A DNA stretch of 64,000 bases from Anaerolineales bacterium (GTDB taxonomy: Bacteria > Chloroflexota > Anaerolineae > 4572-78 > J111). Each line of letters begins with the position of its first letter. Within the stretch, counting starts at the first letter, position 1. A model generated the notes under the pieces. That model ran no database searches. It saw only the letters and a list, made by a program, of their open reading frames with translations, and was not told the DNA's origin. Location: NCBI GenBank assembly GCA_015075185.1, contig JABTUW010000001.1:992001-1056000 (forward strand), in the 5' to 3' direction. A program made the translations under genes and the position numbers. Positions 17,786-25,429 of this stretch are shown here, piece by piece.

Positions 17786-17880
17786 GAGTTATTACCTCCG
17801 TCTTTCTTCCTGGATAGCCAGAAAAAGATTGAACACAAAAAGGATTAGAACCAGGCTCAGGTAGAGCCTCTTTCTTTATT

Positions 17881-18309
17881 TCAATTGTTGGTGAATGGAT
17901 GGGCAGCATCTTCCGGCAATGCAGGCATGGTTCTGGCTGGATAATGGCCATTCAAGCGCTGGCTGAGAGTGAGGCCGTCTGAGAGACGGTAATCAATAGC
18001 CGGGACCGAACCGACGTAGAAGTGGCACTGGACGTGAGTGGAAAGCGGAAAGGGAATTACCTCTACCTCCGGCATTTTGACCGATCGGTCATCAGTTTCA
18101 ACTGCTGACCGGTCCACCAGGGGGGTAGAACTTGTTTCCAGCCAGAACATGATCAAACTATATCCCCCTAACACAATACCGATGTCTAAAGAGATACGCC
18201 AGCCGGGTGAGGGAGCCAGGCGGTGGGCCAGGAACAAAAACCCTGCCATCACAAAGGCCAGCACATACACGGGCCACCAGCTCTGCCGGGAATGTTTTTG
18301 TTTTAACAT
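17881..18309 (-). CDS. Small membrane protein, first gene of the kdp operon
   Basis: 142 residues, family not recognised. A basic head ('MLKQKHSRQSWW') leads into two hydrophobic segments (about 11-29 and 38-55). A polar region follows, ending 'ARTMPALPEDAAHPFTNN'. GGAGAG lies before the ATG. It is the first gene downstream of a promoter (18347-18408) whose box pattern is shared with kimA. No other promoter is visible before the 30-aa gene and kdpF, so it is probably co-transcribed with kdp. A role in K+ uptake or its control is suggested by context only. Confidence 0.65.
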   Translation of the reverse strand: MLKQKHSRQSWWPVYVLAFVMAGFLFLAHRLAPSPGWRISLDIGIVLGGYSLIMFWLETSSTPLVDRSAVETDDRSVKMPEVEVIPFPLSTHVQCHFYVGSVPAIDYRLSDGLTLSQRLNGHYPARTMPALPEDAAHPFTNN

Positions 18310-18346
18310 CTTTATCTCTCCGCGCGAATCGGTTTATCTATTTATC

Positions 18347-18408
18347 AGTATAGACAAAAGTAGGTCAATCGGGGGTCAAGGAAGTTAAGGGTAAGGTCAA
18401 GAAAGTGT
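18347..18408 (-). promoter_or_regulatory. kdp operon promoter with TTGAC direct repeats
   Basis: Read on the minus strand: TTTCTTGAC (box at 18396-18400), 16 bases, TTGAC (18375-18379), 6 bases, TTGAC (18364-18368), 11 bases, TATACT -10 (18347-18352). The same boxes and spacings stand before kimA. Box steps of 21 and 11 bases put them on one face of the helix, as expected for an OmpR-family activator such as KdpE. A consensus -35 at 17 bases is absent. Confidence 0.7.
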
Positions 18409-18423
18409 TCAGATTTATCTTAA

Positions 18424-18521
18424 GGACCGAGGCTGAAGCCGTCGGTCTGAAAGAGCGAAGCCCTAACGGGCTAGATTCTTAGCTCGCAGAGCTTCGCCCT
18501 CTCAGCGAGGTGGCTTCAGCC
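18424..18521. repeat. Multi-hairpin intergenic element
   Basis: Successive small hairpins: GACCGA-GGCT-ga-AGCC-TCGGTC (18425-18447), AGCCC/GGGCT near 18460-18472, AGCTC/GAGCT near 18481-18493, and GGCT-tc-AGCC (18512-18521). The outer GGCTGAAGCC and GGCTTCAGCC words can also pair. It lies downstream of the response regulator gene and upstream of the kdp promoter. It may end transcription or be a structured repeat. Confidence 0.55.
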
Positions 18522-18531
18522 CCGCGCTCCT

Positions 18532-19239
18532 TCAATCAGCCCGCAGCCGATAGCCAACGCCCGGTTCGGTAATGATGTGGATGGGACGGGTTGGATCGGC
18601 CTCCAGTTTGCGGCGCAAATTGCTCATGTTGACCCGCAGCATGTGAGCGTTATCTTCCTGGCCTGGCCCCCAAACCTGGCGCAATATTTGAGAGTTGGTC
18701 ATGACCTTGCCGGCATGCGTTATCAACAACTTGAGTAAATCATACTCGGTGGGGGTCAGTTGGACTTCACGCTTGTCTACTTTGACGATGCGCCGGGTCA
18801 AGTCAACCGTTAATGCGCCGCTGGTAAAAATCGGCTTATCTTCTAAGGTCGTGGCACGGCGCAGGACCACCCGCATCCGGGCCATGAGTTCACCCACGCT
18901 GAACGGTTTGGTCAAATAATCGTCGGCTCCCGTATCCAGCGCGGCGATTTTATCCGCCTCGCGGTCACGCACCGACAGGATAATAATCGGCGTTTGGGTC
19001 CACTCCCGCAACCGGCGGATTACTTCGATACCTGCGATATCTGGCAGCCCTAAATCTAAAATAATAATATCGGGGCGACAGTGCACCGCTACTGTCAGGG
19101 TTTGTTGGCCGTTGCTTGCCTCATAGACAGTGTGGCCATGCACGGTTAAAGAAATCTGCAACAAGCGCCGGATCGCTCGCTCATCGTCCACCACCAAAAC
19201 CCGCAGCCCGCCGTTTGCCTCATTCGCTACTTTGTTCAT
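18532..19239 (-). CDS. KdpE-like response regulator (second copy)
   Basis: 235-residue OmpR-family regulator. The receiver has 'VLVVDDERAIRRLL', the phospho-acceptor Asp in 'DIIILDLGLPDIAG' (about residue 61), and 'DTGADDYLTKPFSVGEL'. The C-terminal winged helix has 'LTPTEYDLLKLLITHAGKVM' and ends 'TEPGVGYRLRAD'. It is a close paralogue of the regulator at 21428 and has no kinase gene of its own here, so it may share KdpD. It lies between kimA and the kdp operon. No clear Shine-Dalgarno is visible. Confidence 0.85.
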   Translation of the reverse strand: MNKVANEANGGLRVLVVDDERAIRRLLQISLTVHGHTVYEASNGQQTLTVAVHCRPDIIILDLGLPDIAGIEVIRRLREWTQTPIIILSVRDREADKIAALDTGADDYLTKPFSVGELMARMRVVLRRATTLEDKPIFTSGALTVDLTRRIVKVDKREVQLTPTEYDLLKLLITHAGKVMTNSQILRQVWGPGQEDNAHMLRVNMSNLRRKLEADPTRPIHIITEPGVGYRLRAD

Positions 19240-19331
19240 AACGAAAATTTTAGCCCACTCGCTTTATGGATTACAGAGAAGCAGTACTTCCTCTTGAAAA
19301 AGATGAGCAGCACAAAACATACTACCCCTCG

Positions 19332-21278
19332 TTATTCTATCTGGTAGGGGACATCCGTGATGACAATCCCCGGTCTAAACAGCAAGACCATACGCAGCCA
19401 GAAAGCGGTCTGGGTGTGCAGCAGGTTGTGCCACCAATGGCGCGGTACAAACTGCGGGACCACGATGGTAATGATCTCGTTCGGCTGGCGGCGAGCGTCT
19501 ATCTCATTGATATACGCCAGCAGGGGTTCAAGCAGGAGCCGGTAAGGCGAGTCTAAAATGACCATGCGGATCCCGTTGCCCCACCATTCCCATTCGCGGC
19601 GCACCCGCTCTGCCTCGTCTGGATTGGTCGAGACGTGGACAGCCGTAATATCGTCGGAGAGGAGGCCCGCATAACGCAGGGCAGCCAGTGTGCCTTGATG
19701 GACGCCGCCGATGAGCAGAATGACCCGATGACGCGAATGGCGCGGCGGCGCACCGCTGTAATTTCGCAGCGACAGCCGCTGGGCCAGGTGGCGATAGTGG
19801 CGGTGAATTGACCAGAAGCTGAAGACAAGGAGGGGTATCAGGAAAATAACCACGTAGGCGCCATCCCGGAATTTGGTAATAGCAAAGACAATCATCACGA
19901 TGGTGGTACAAACAGCCCCAAAGCCATTAATGACCATCTTCAGCTTCCACCTTGCATCGTGCTGCAAAACCGAACCATGCTCCGAGACCGTCTGATCGGC
20001 GGCCAGATGTCCACTCCGCCGCCAGCGGCGGGCCATGCCTGTTTGCGAGAGGGTAAATGAGAGGAAGACGCCGATCGCATAAAGGGGAATAAGCGCATTG
20101 ACGCTGGCCTGAAAAATAACGATCAGCAGTGAGGCAATGATGGCCAGAGCGATGATGCCTCGTGAGTAAACCAGGCGGCTGCCCCGATAAGTAAACTGGC
20201 GGGGTAAAAAGCCGTCGGCGGCCATCAAGGCACTCAAGCGGGGAAAATCGGCAAAGGCGGTGTTCGCCGCCATAATCAAAATAACGGCGGTGGCGGAAAG
20301 AATCGCCAGATAGAAAAAGCCCCGTCCGTCATAAATCGTCCGGCTCAATTGCGAAATGATGGTCTCCGTTTCCGAAGGAATTCCCCCAATCTGGCTGGTC
20401 AAGAAAGTAATTCCCAAAAACAAAGTCCCCAAAATGGAGGCCATCCAGATGAGTGTTACCCCGGCATTATGGCTGCGCGGCTCTTTGAAGGCAGGAATCC
20501 CATTCGAAACAGCCTCAATCCCGGTCAAGGCGGCTGTCCCGCTGGAAAAAGCGTGCAACAGCAAAAATAGGGTTACGGGCTGCAACGACCCATGCAGTTC
20601 CAATTCCGGGGGATTAGGAACCGTTCCCAGCGACCCGGTCAGGTAGCGGAAGAACCCTACCCCGACGGTCAGGAACATCATGACCAGGAAAAAGTAAGTA
20701 GGAATGGCAAAGGTGATGCCGGATTCTTTGACCCCGCGTAAATTGATCAGCATAATGAACAGGACCATAACTACGGCGATGGCCACCCGCAGGTCATAAA
20801 GCATGGGATAGGCGGATGTAATTTGGGCTACGCCGGACGAAACCGAGACCGAAACGGTCAGGATGTAGTCAGTCAGCAGGGCCGCGCCTGCAATTTGGGC
20901 GGGCAGTTCGCCCAGATTGTCGCGCGAGACGATGTAGGCGCCGCCGCCATTGGGGTAGGCATGAATGGTCTGTTCATAAGAAATGGTGACAATCGCCATC
21001 AAAACGACAATGGCAATCGAAATGGGAAAGGCATAGCCAAAGGTGGCTGTCCCGGCCACCGCCAAGATGAATAAAATTTCCTGCGTGGCGTAGGCCGTGG
21101 AGGACAGTGCATCCGAGGCAAAAACCGCCAGGCCAATTGCTTTGCCAATCGTCTGGTGCGGGGCGTCCGCCGTCTGTAGCGGGCGGCCAATGAGCCAACT
21201 ACGCCAGGTGCGGGGCGGAGTTTGACTCCCAAGGGGGTGCAGCACCGTGACGCCATTTTCTTTTTCAATAATTGCCAT
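19332..21278 (-). CDS. kimA: KimA-type potassium importer (APC superfamily)
   Basis: 648 residues with about 12 membrane helices and a cytoplasmic C-terminal domain. Close resemblance to B. subtilis KimA (YdaO): 'AVFASDALSSTAYATQEILFI' (about 50-70), 'YPNGGGAYIVSRDNLG', 'LLTDYILTVSVSVSSG', 'AFSSGTAALTGIEAVSNGIPAF', 'AANTAFADFPRLSALMAADGF' and 'PLYAIGVFLSFTLSQTGMARRW'. KimA is a proton-coupled, high-affinity K+ uptake system inhibited by c-di-AMP in B. subtilis; inhibition here is inferred. An amino-acid permease is the alternative call, but the flanking kdp genes and the kdp-type promoter favour K+. The C-terminal ~150 residues form an alpha/beta domain. Confidence 0.85.
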   Translation of the reverse strand: MAIIEKENGVTVLHPLGSQTPPRTWRSWLIGRPLQTADAPHQTIGKAIGLAVFASDALSSTAYATQEILFILAVAGTATFGYAFPISIAIVVLMAIVTISYEQTIHAYPNGGGAYIVSRDNLGELPAQIAGAALLTDYILTVSVSVSSGVAQITSAYPMLYDLRVAIAVVMVLFIMLINLRGVKESGITFAIPTYFFLVMMFLTVGVGFFRYLTGSLGTVPNPPELELHGSLQPVTLFLLLHAFSSGTAALTGIEAVSNGIPAFKEPRSHNAGVTLIWMASILGTLFLGITFLTSQIGGIPSETETIISQLSRTIYDGRGFFYLAILSATAVILIMAANTAFADFPRLSALMAADGFLPRQFTYRGSRLVYSRGIIALAIIASLLIVIFQASVNALIPLYAIGVFLSFTLSQTGMARRWRRSGHLAADQTVSEHGSVLQHDARWKLKMVINGFGAVCTTIVMIVFAITKFRDGAYVVIFLIPLLVFSFWSIHRHYRHLAQRLSLRNYSGAPPRHSRHRVILLIGGVHQGTLAALRYAGLLSDDITAVHVSTNPDEAERVRREWEWWGNGIRMVILDSPYRLLLEPLLAYINEIDARRQPNEIITIVVPQFVPRHWWHNLLHTQTAFWLRMVLLFRPGIVITDVPYQIE

Positions 21279-21322
21279 AACATTTCCCCATGTGTGAATT
21301 AGTCTGATTGACTTACTCTATG

Positions 21323-21387
21323 AGTATAAAGGGGAATGCGTCAAGGCGGTGTCAAAAAAGCGCAGGGTCGCGTCAAGAAAGTGTCAA
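21323..21387 (-). promoter_or_regulatory. kimA promoter with TTGAC direct repeats
   Basis: Minus-strand TTGAC boxes at 21383-21387, 21372-21376, 21351-21355 and 21340-21344 give steps of 11, 21 and 11 bases. The last box is 11 bases before a TATACT -10 (21323-21328). The three proximal boxes and the -10 superimpose exactly on the kdp operon promoter, including the ACACTTTCTTGAC block. The predicted start is about 38 bases upstream of the kimA ATG. Confidence 0.7.
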
Positions 21388-21427
21388 GAAAGGGGAAAAC
21401 TGCGGCACTATGAAACGGAAGCGGTTA

Positions 21428-22135
21428 TTATTCAATCCGCAGCCGGTAGCCCACCCCTGGTTCGGTCAGGATATAGGCAGGGCGGGCCGGATCAGCCTCG
21501 ATTTTGCGGCGGAGGTTGCTGATATTAACTCGCAGCAGGTGGGTTTCATCATCATAACCTATGCCCCACACCTGCCGCAGGAGTTGATGATGGGTCAGCA
21601 CTTTGCCGGCGTGAGTCACCAGGAGCTTTAACAAATCATATTCGGTGGGCGTCAATTGGACTTCCTGCCCCCTCAAACTGACAACACGCCGGGCCAGGTC
21701 TACCGCCAATTCACCGGTGGTGAAAACGGGCGTGTCGTTAGGGTGGACGGCGTGGCGCAGGGCAACCCGCAGCCGGGCCATGAGTTCCCCCACGTTAAAA
21801 GGCTTGGTCAGGTAATCATCGGCCCCGGCGTCCAGGGCCGCAATTTTGTCGGTTTCGTGTTCCCGTACCGATAGAATGATGATCGGTGTTTGGGCCCACT
21901 CGCGCAGCCGCCGGACAACTTCGATGCCGTCCAGATCGGGCAGCCCTAAATCCAAAATAATTAGATCCGGCCGGTGGACTACGACTAATTCTAACGCTTC
22001 TTGCCCATTTGATGCCTCAAAAACGGTATGGCCGTTTGCCGTTAGAGAAACCTGCAAAAAACGCCGGATGGCTCGCTCGTCGTCTACAACCAGGACACGC
22101 ACGCCCTGGGTCAATGGATGCGTTGATTTGCTCAT
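21428..22135 (-). CDS. kdpE: Response regulator KdpE
   Basis: 235-residue OmpR-family regulator lying 44 bases downstream of kdpD and therefore its likely partner. The receiver carries 'VLVVDDERAIRRFL', the phospho-acceptor Asp in 'DLIILDLGLPDLDG', and 'DAGADDYLTKPFNVGEL'. The winged helix has 'LTPTEYDLLKLLVTHAGKVL' and ends 'TEPGVGYRLRIE'. In known systems KdpE activates kdpFABC when K+ is limiting; the TTGAC-box promoters at 18347 and 21323 are its best candidate targets. The paralogue at 18532 is very similar throughout both domains. Confidence 0.93.
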   Translation of the reverse strand: MSKSTHPLTQGVRVLVVDDERAIRRFLQVSLTANGHTVFEASNGQEALELVVVHRPDLIILDLGLPDLDGIEVVRRLREWAQTPIIILSVREHETDKIAALDAGADDYLTKPFNVGELMARLRVALRHAVHPNDTPVFTTGELAVDLARRVVSLRGQEVQLTPTEYDLLKLLVTHAGKVLTHHQLLRQVWGIGYDDETHLLRVNISNLRRKIEADPARPAYILTEPGVGYRLRIE

Positions 22136-22179
22136 CTTCCTAGCCTGGTTTACAAACTGAATTTCGGTCCGAGAAAAAT

Positions 22180-24876
22180 CTATTTTGCCAAAGTCAAAAC
22201 TAATTTTACCACCAAACCGCCGCCCGGCCGGTTTTCAGCCCAGATACGCCCCCCATGGGCTTCGACAATGCCGCTGCTGATAGACAACCCCAAACCTGTC
22301 CCTGCCGGAACATCGCCCCGTTTTCGCCGGTCCGAAGGAAGATCCAGGGACGTGTGCGGCCCGCGGTAAAATTTATCAAAGATGCGCTTGAGGTCGTCGG
22401 AGGGAAGGCCAGGGCCACGGTCGGCAATCTGTATTTCCAGGAAATCGCCGGTTAGCTGCGCCTGAATATCCAGGGGTGTACCAGGTGGAGAATATCTAAC
22501 CGCATTGTCGAGGATGTTAACCAGGGCCTGAACAATCAGGACAAAATCGAGCGGAACCAGGGGCAGGTTGGGGGCCAGTTCTACACTGACCGCCCGGCCG
22601 GCGAGGGCGCTGTCCAGCCGCTGCAAGGCTGCGCCAATCACATCCTGAATGTCGCTGGGCTGGGGCGATACCTTGAGCGCTCCGGCTTCCAGGCGGCTCA
22701 TGTCGAGCAGATTGCCGACTAATTGGTTCAGGCGGTTGGCTTCCTCGTGGGCAGTTTTGAGCAGTTCTTGTTGGGCGGCTGGCTGTACTTCCGCGCCGTC
22801 TTCCAACAGGCTGCTGAGCGAGCCGGTGATGGTGGCCAGGGGGGTCCGCAAGTCGTGAGAAATGGAGTTAAGCAGAGCGGTTTGTAGTTTTTCGGTCTGT
22901 TGGAGCAGTTCGGCCTGGCGAGCGGTCTCGGCCAATTGCGCCCGTTCGATGGCCAGGGCCGTCTGGCTGGCAAAAGCCTCCATCAGCCGGCGCTGCTCCG
23001 GAGTTGATTGCTGGGCCGGGCTGGTTAGTTTTAGTCCTAATACCCCGACCACACCCCGCGCTGTTTTGAGCGGCAGATAACGGGCATCCGCCGCGGGCAG
23101 GGTATCGGTGCCCCGGCCTGCCGGCTGGCCCCGCTGAAAAGCCCAGGTGGCGACGGCATATTTGTCCTGATCAAGCCCGAAACCAGGGCTGACCGCCCGC
23201 GCCGCCAAACGGTCCCCTTCGGGCAGGAAAACAGCGACCTCCCGATCAAAAGTCTCGCCGATGTGGGTGATGACGCTTTGCATAATGGCCTCGAGTCCCC
23301 CGGCTGAAGCCAAATCACGGCTGAGTTCGTAGAGGGTGACGGTTTGCGCCTCACGCCGCCGGGCCGCTTCGGCCTGGTCACGCACCAGCGAAGCCAGGGT
23401 ACTGATGACCAGGCCGACCATTAATAAACCGATAAAGGTAATAATATATTGATAATCTAAGACAGCCAGGGTAATCCGGGGCGGCACAAAGAAAAAGTCA
23501 AAAATCAAAACACTGAGGATCGAGGCGGCGATGGCCGGGCCGCGCCCCAGGCGCAGCGCCGCAATAACCACAGCCAATAAGAAAATCATGGCCAGATTGG
23601 TCGGCGCGATAAAGGAGCGGAGGAGTTCACATAATAGTGTTGCCGCTGCCACCCAGCCCAGGCTTTCCAGGTAGCGATGCCAGGGACGATGGGGTTGAAA
23701 TTGCTGAGGAATGATGGGGTGAGTTGACCCGGCAGCACTGCTGATGACATACACATCAATACTGCCGGAATGGTGAATGAGCTGGTCAACCAGCGAGCTG
23801 CGAAACAACTCCTGCCAAAGGGGGCGCAGGGGTTTACCGGCGATAATTTTGGTGATGTTATGCTGCTGGGCGTAGCTGATGATCGCCTCCATGACCGTAC
23901 GCCCTGGCAGGCTGAGAGACTTGCCGCCCAGTTCCTCGGCCAGGCGTAGGGTACGAGCAACGCGATCCCGGTCGGCTTCAGGCAGGCGGGCGTGGCCGGG
24001 TGTCTCCACGTAAACGGCAAACCATTCGGCATCGAGCGGATCAGCCAGGCGGCGGGCAGCCCGGACGAGCCGCTCACTCAGCGGACTGGGACTGACGCAG
24101 ACCAGCAGCCGGTCGGCGGCGGGCCAGGGGCCGGGGATAGCTCGCCTTTGCATATAGGCCCGCATTTGTTCATCCACGCGCTCGGCGGCCCGGCGCATGG
24201 CCATTTCACGCAGGGCGGCCAGGTTGCCCGGTCGAAAAAACTTCTCGATAGCCCGGGCGGCCTGCTCGGGTACGTAAACTTTGCCCTCGTGGAGGCGTTG
24301 GAGCAGTTCGGCGGGAGGCAGGTCAATCAGTTCGATCTCGTTGGCTGCGTCCAGCAGCCGATCCGGTACGGTTTCCCTCACGGTAATGCCGGTAATCTGG
24401 GCCACGACATCGTTGAGGCTCTCCAGGTGCTGGATGTTAAGGGTGGTGTAAACATCAATCCCGGCGGCCAGCAGCTCTTCGACATCCTGGTAGCGCTTGG
24501 GATGGCGCGAACCGGGGACATTGGTATGGGCAAATTCATCCACCAGGGCCAGTTGGGGCCGGCGGGCCAGTACAGCGTCTATATCCATTTCCGACAGAGC
24601 AACGCCGCGATACTCGAACTGCTGGCGATGAATAAGTTCTAGCCCTGCCAGCAGGTCCTCGGTCTCGGCGCGGCCGTGTGTTTCGACGTAACCCACCACT
24701 ACGTCCACGCCTTCGGCCCTGCGCTGCTGAGCCGCGCCGAGCATGGCATAGGTTTTACCTACACCGGCTACATATCCCAGAAAGATTTTGAGCCTGCCCC
24801 GTGTCTGCTGCTGCTCCTCAGCCTGGGCATAGGCCAGCAGTGTATCAGGGTTAGGGCGAGTGGGTTCGGTACTCAT
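22180..24876 (-). CDS. kdpD: Osmosensitive K+ channel histidine kinase KdpD
   Basis: 898 residues, full length. Order: KdpD N-terminal domain with Walker A 'GYVAGVGKT' (34-42) and 'LALVDEFAHTN' (about 112-122); a USP-like domain (about 250-370); four membrane helices (DUF4118, about 400-500); a GAF-like region; HisKA with 'ISHDLRTPLATI' (His about 674); and HATPase with 'NILDNAVRYSP', 'DRGPGLP' and 'GTGLGLSI'. In the USP part, S-P-S-x20-W-F-A-V-Y resembles the SxS-x20-FTAxY motif reported for c-di-AMP binding in S. aureus KdpD, with two aromatic-site changes. It heads a kdpD-kdpE operon. Confidence 0.95.
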   Translation of the reverse strand: MSTEPTRPNPDTLLAYAQAEEQQQTRGRLKIFLGYVAGVGKTYAMLGAAQQRRAEGVDVVVGYVETHGRAETEDLLAGLELIHRQQFEYRGVALSEMDIDAVLARRPQLALVDEFAHTNVPGSRHPKRYQDVEELLAAGIDVYTTLNIQHLESLNDVVAQITGITVRETVPDRLLDAANEIELIDLPPAELLQRLHEGKVYVPEQAARAIEKFFRPGNLAALREMAMRRAAERVDEQMRAYMQRRAIPGPWPAADRLLVCVSPSPLSERLVRAARRLADPLDAEWFAVYVETPGHARLPEADRDRVARTLRLAEELGGKSLSLPGRTVMEAIISYAQQHNITKIIAGKPLRPLWQELFRSSLVDQLIHHSGSIDVYVISSAAGSTHPIIPQQFQPHRPWHRYLESLGWVAAATLLCELLRSFIAPTNLAMIFLLAVVIAALRLGRGPAIAASILSVLIFDFFFVPPRITLAVLDYQYIITFIGLLMVGLVISTLASLVRDQAEAARRREAQTVTLYELSRDLASAGGLEAIMQSVITHIGETFDREVAVFLPEGDRLAARAVSPGFGLDQDKYAVATWAFQRGQPAGRGTDTLPAADARYLPLKTARGVVGVLGLKLTSPAQQSTPEQRRLMEAFASQTALAIERAQLAETARQAELLQQTEKLQTALLNSISHDLRTPLATITGSLSSLLEDGAEVQPAAQQELLKTAHEEANRLNQLVGNLLDMSRLEAGALKVSPQPSDIQDVIGAALQRLDSALAGRAVSVELAPNLPLVPLDFVLIVQALVNILDNAVRYSPPGTPLDIQAQLTGDFLEIQIADRGPGLPSDDLKRIFDKFYRGPHTSLDLPSDRRKRGDVPAGTGLGLSISSGIVEAHGGRIWAENRPGGGLVVKLVLTLAK

Positions 24877-24894
24877 CTAAAGGGCCTTCTAAAG

Positions 24895-24979
24895 TGTAAA
24901 ACGTGATAAGATAACGTTTTCGCCCGTAAATCCTTACGTTTTACCCGCAGGGTTATCAGTTTGCGCTTTACGTTTTACT
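24895..24979. repeat. ACGTTTTAC word-repeat spacer
   Basis: GTAAAACGT and ACGTTTTAC/ACGTTTTACTTTAC occur several times in both orientations between dtd and kdpD. The same words stand just before the PBP gene (50461-50489). Confidence 0.6.
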
Positions 24980-25429
24980 TTACAGTTCGTCCGTATCCAA
25001 AATAATCGTCACCGGCCCCTCGTTTTCAATATGGACCCGCATGTGCGCTCCAAAGACACCAGCGGCAACCTTTTTGACTCCCAACGCCTGCAACTGGGCG
25101 GCAAATTGAGTCACCAGCGGTTCGGCGGTTTCGGGCGGGGCGGCGTCGGTGAAGCTGGGGCGGCGGCCTTTGCGGGCGTCGGCGTAGAGGGTAAATTGGG
25201 AAACTACCAGGATCTCCGCGCCCGTGTCCAGGGCCGACAGGTTCATTTTGCCCTGCTCATCCTCAAAAACGCGCAGGTGAACGGTTTTTTCGGCCAGTTT
25301 TTTGACCTCTGTTAGCCCGTCTCCGTGCGTCACACCCAATAGAATCACGTAGCCCGGCCCAATTTGGCCCACCACCTGACTATCCACCGTTACATATCCC
25401 TGTCGAACTCGCTGTAAGATAGCCCGCAT
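24980..25429 (-). CDS. dtd: D-aminoacyl-tRNA deacylase
   Basis: Removes D-amino acids and glycine wrongly attached to tRNA, protecting translation. 149 residues, the standard length. The N-terminal '[16 protein letters not shown]' and the two active-site motifs are all present: 'SQFTLYAD' (about 78-85) and, near the C-terminus, 'NEGPVTI' (the cross-subunit Gly-Pro). Its ATG overlaps the tricorn protease stop by one base (TAATG), so the two genes are translationally coupled. Confidence 0.96.
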   Translation of the reverse strand: MRAILQRVRQGYVTVDSQVVGQIGPGYVILLGVTHGDGLTEVKKLAEKTVHLRVFEDEQGKMNLSALDTGAEILVVSQFTLYADARKGRRPSFTDAAPPETAEPLVTQFAAQLQALGVKKVAAGVFGAHMRVHIENEGPVTIILDTDEL

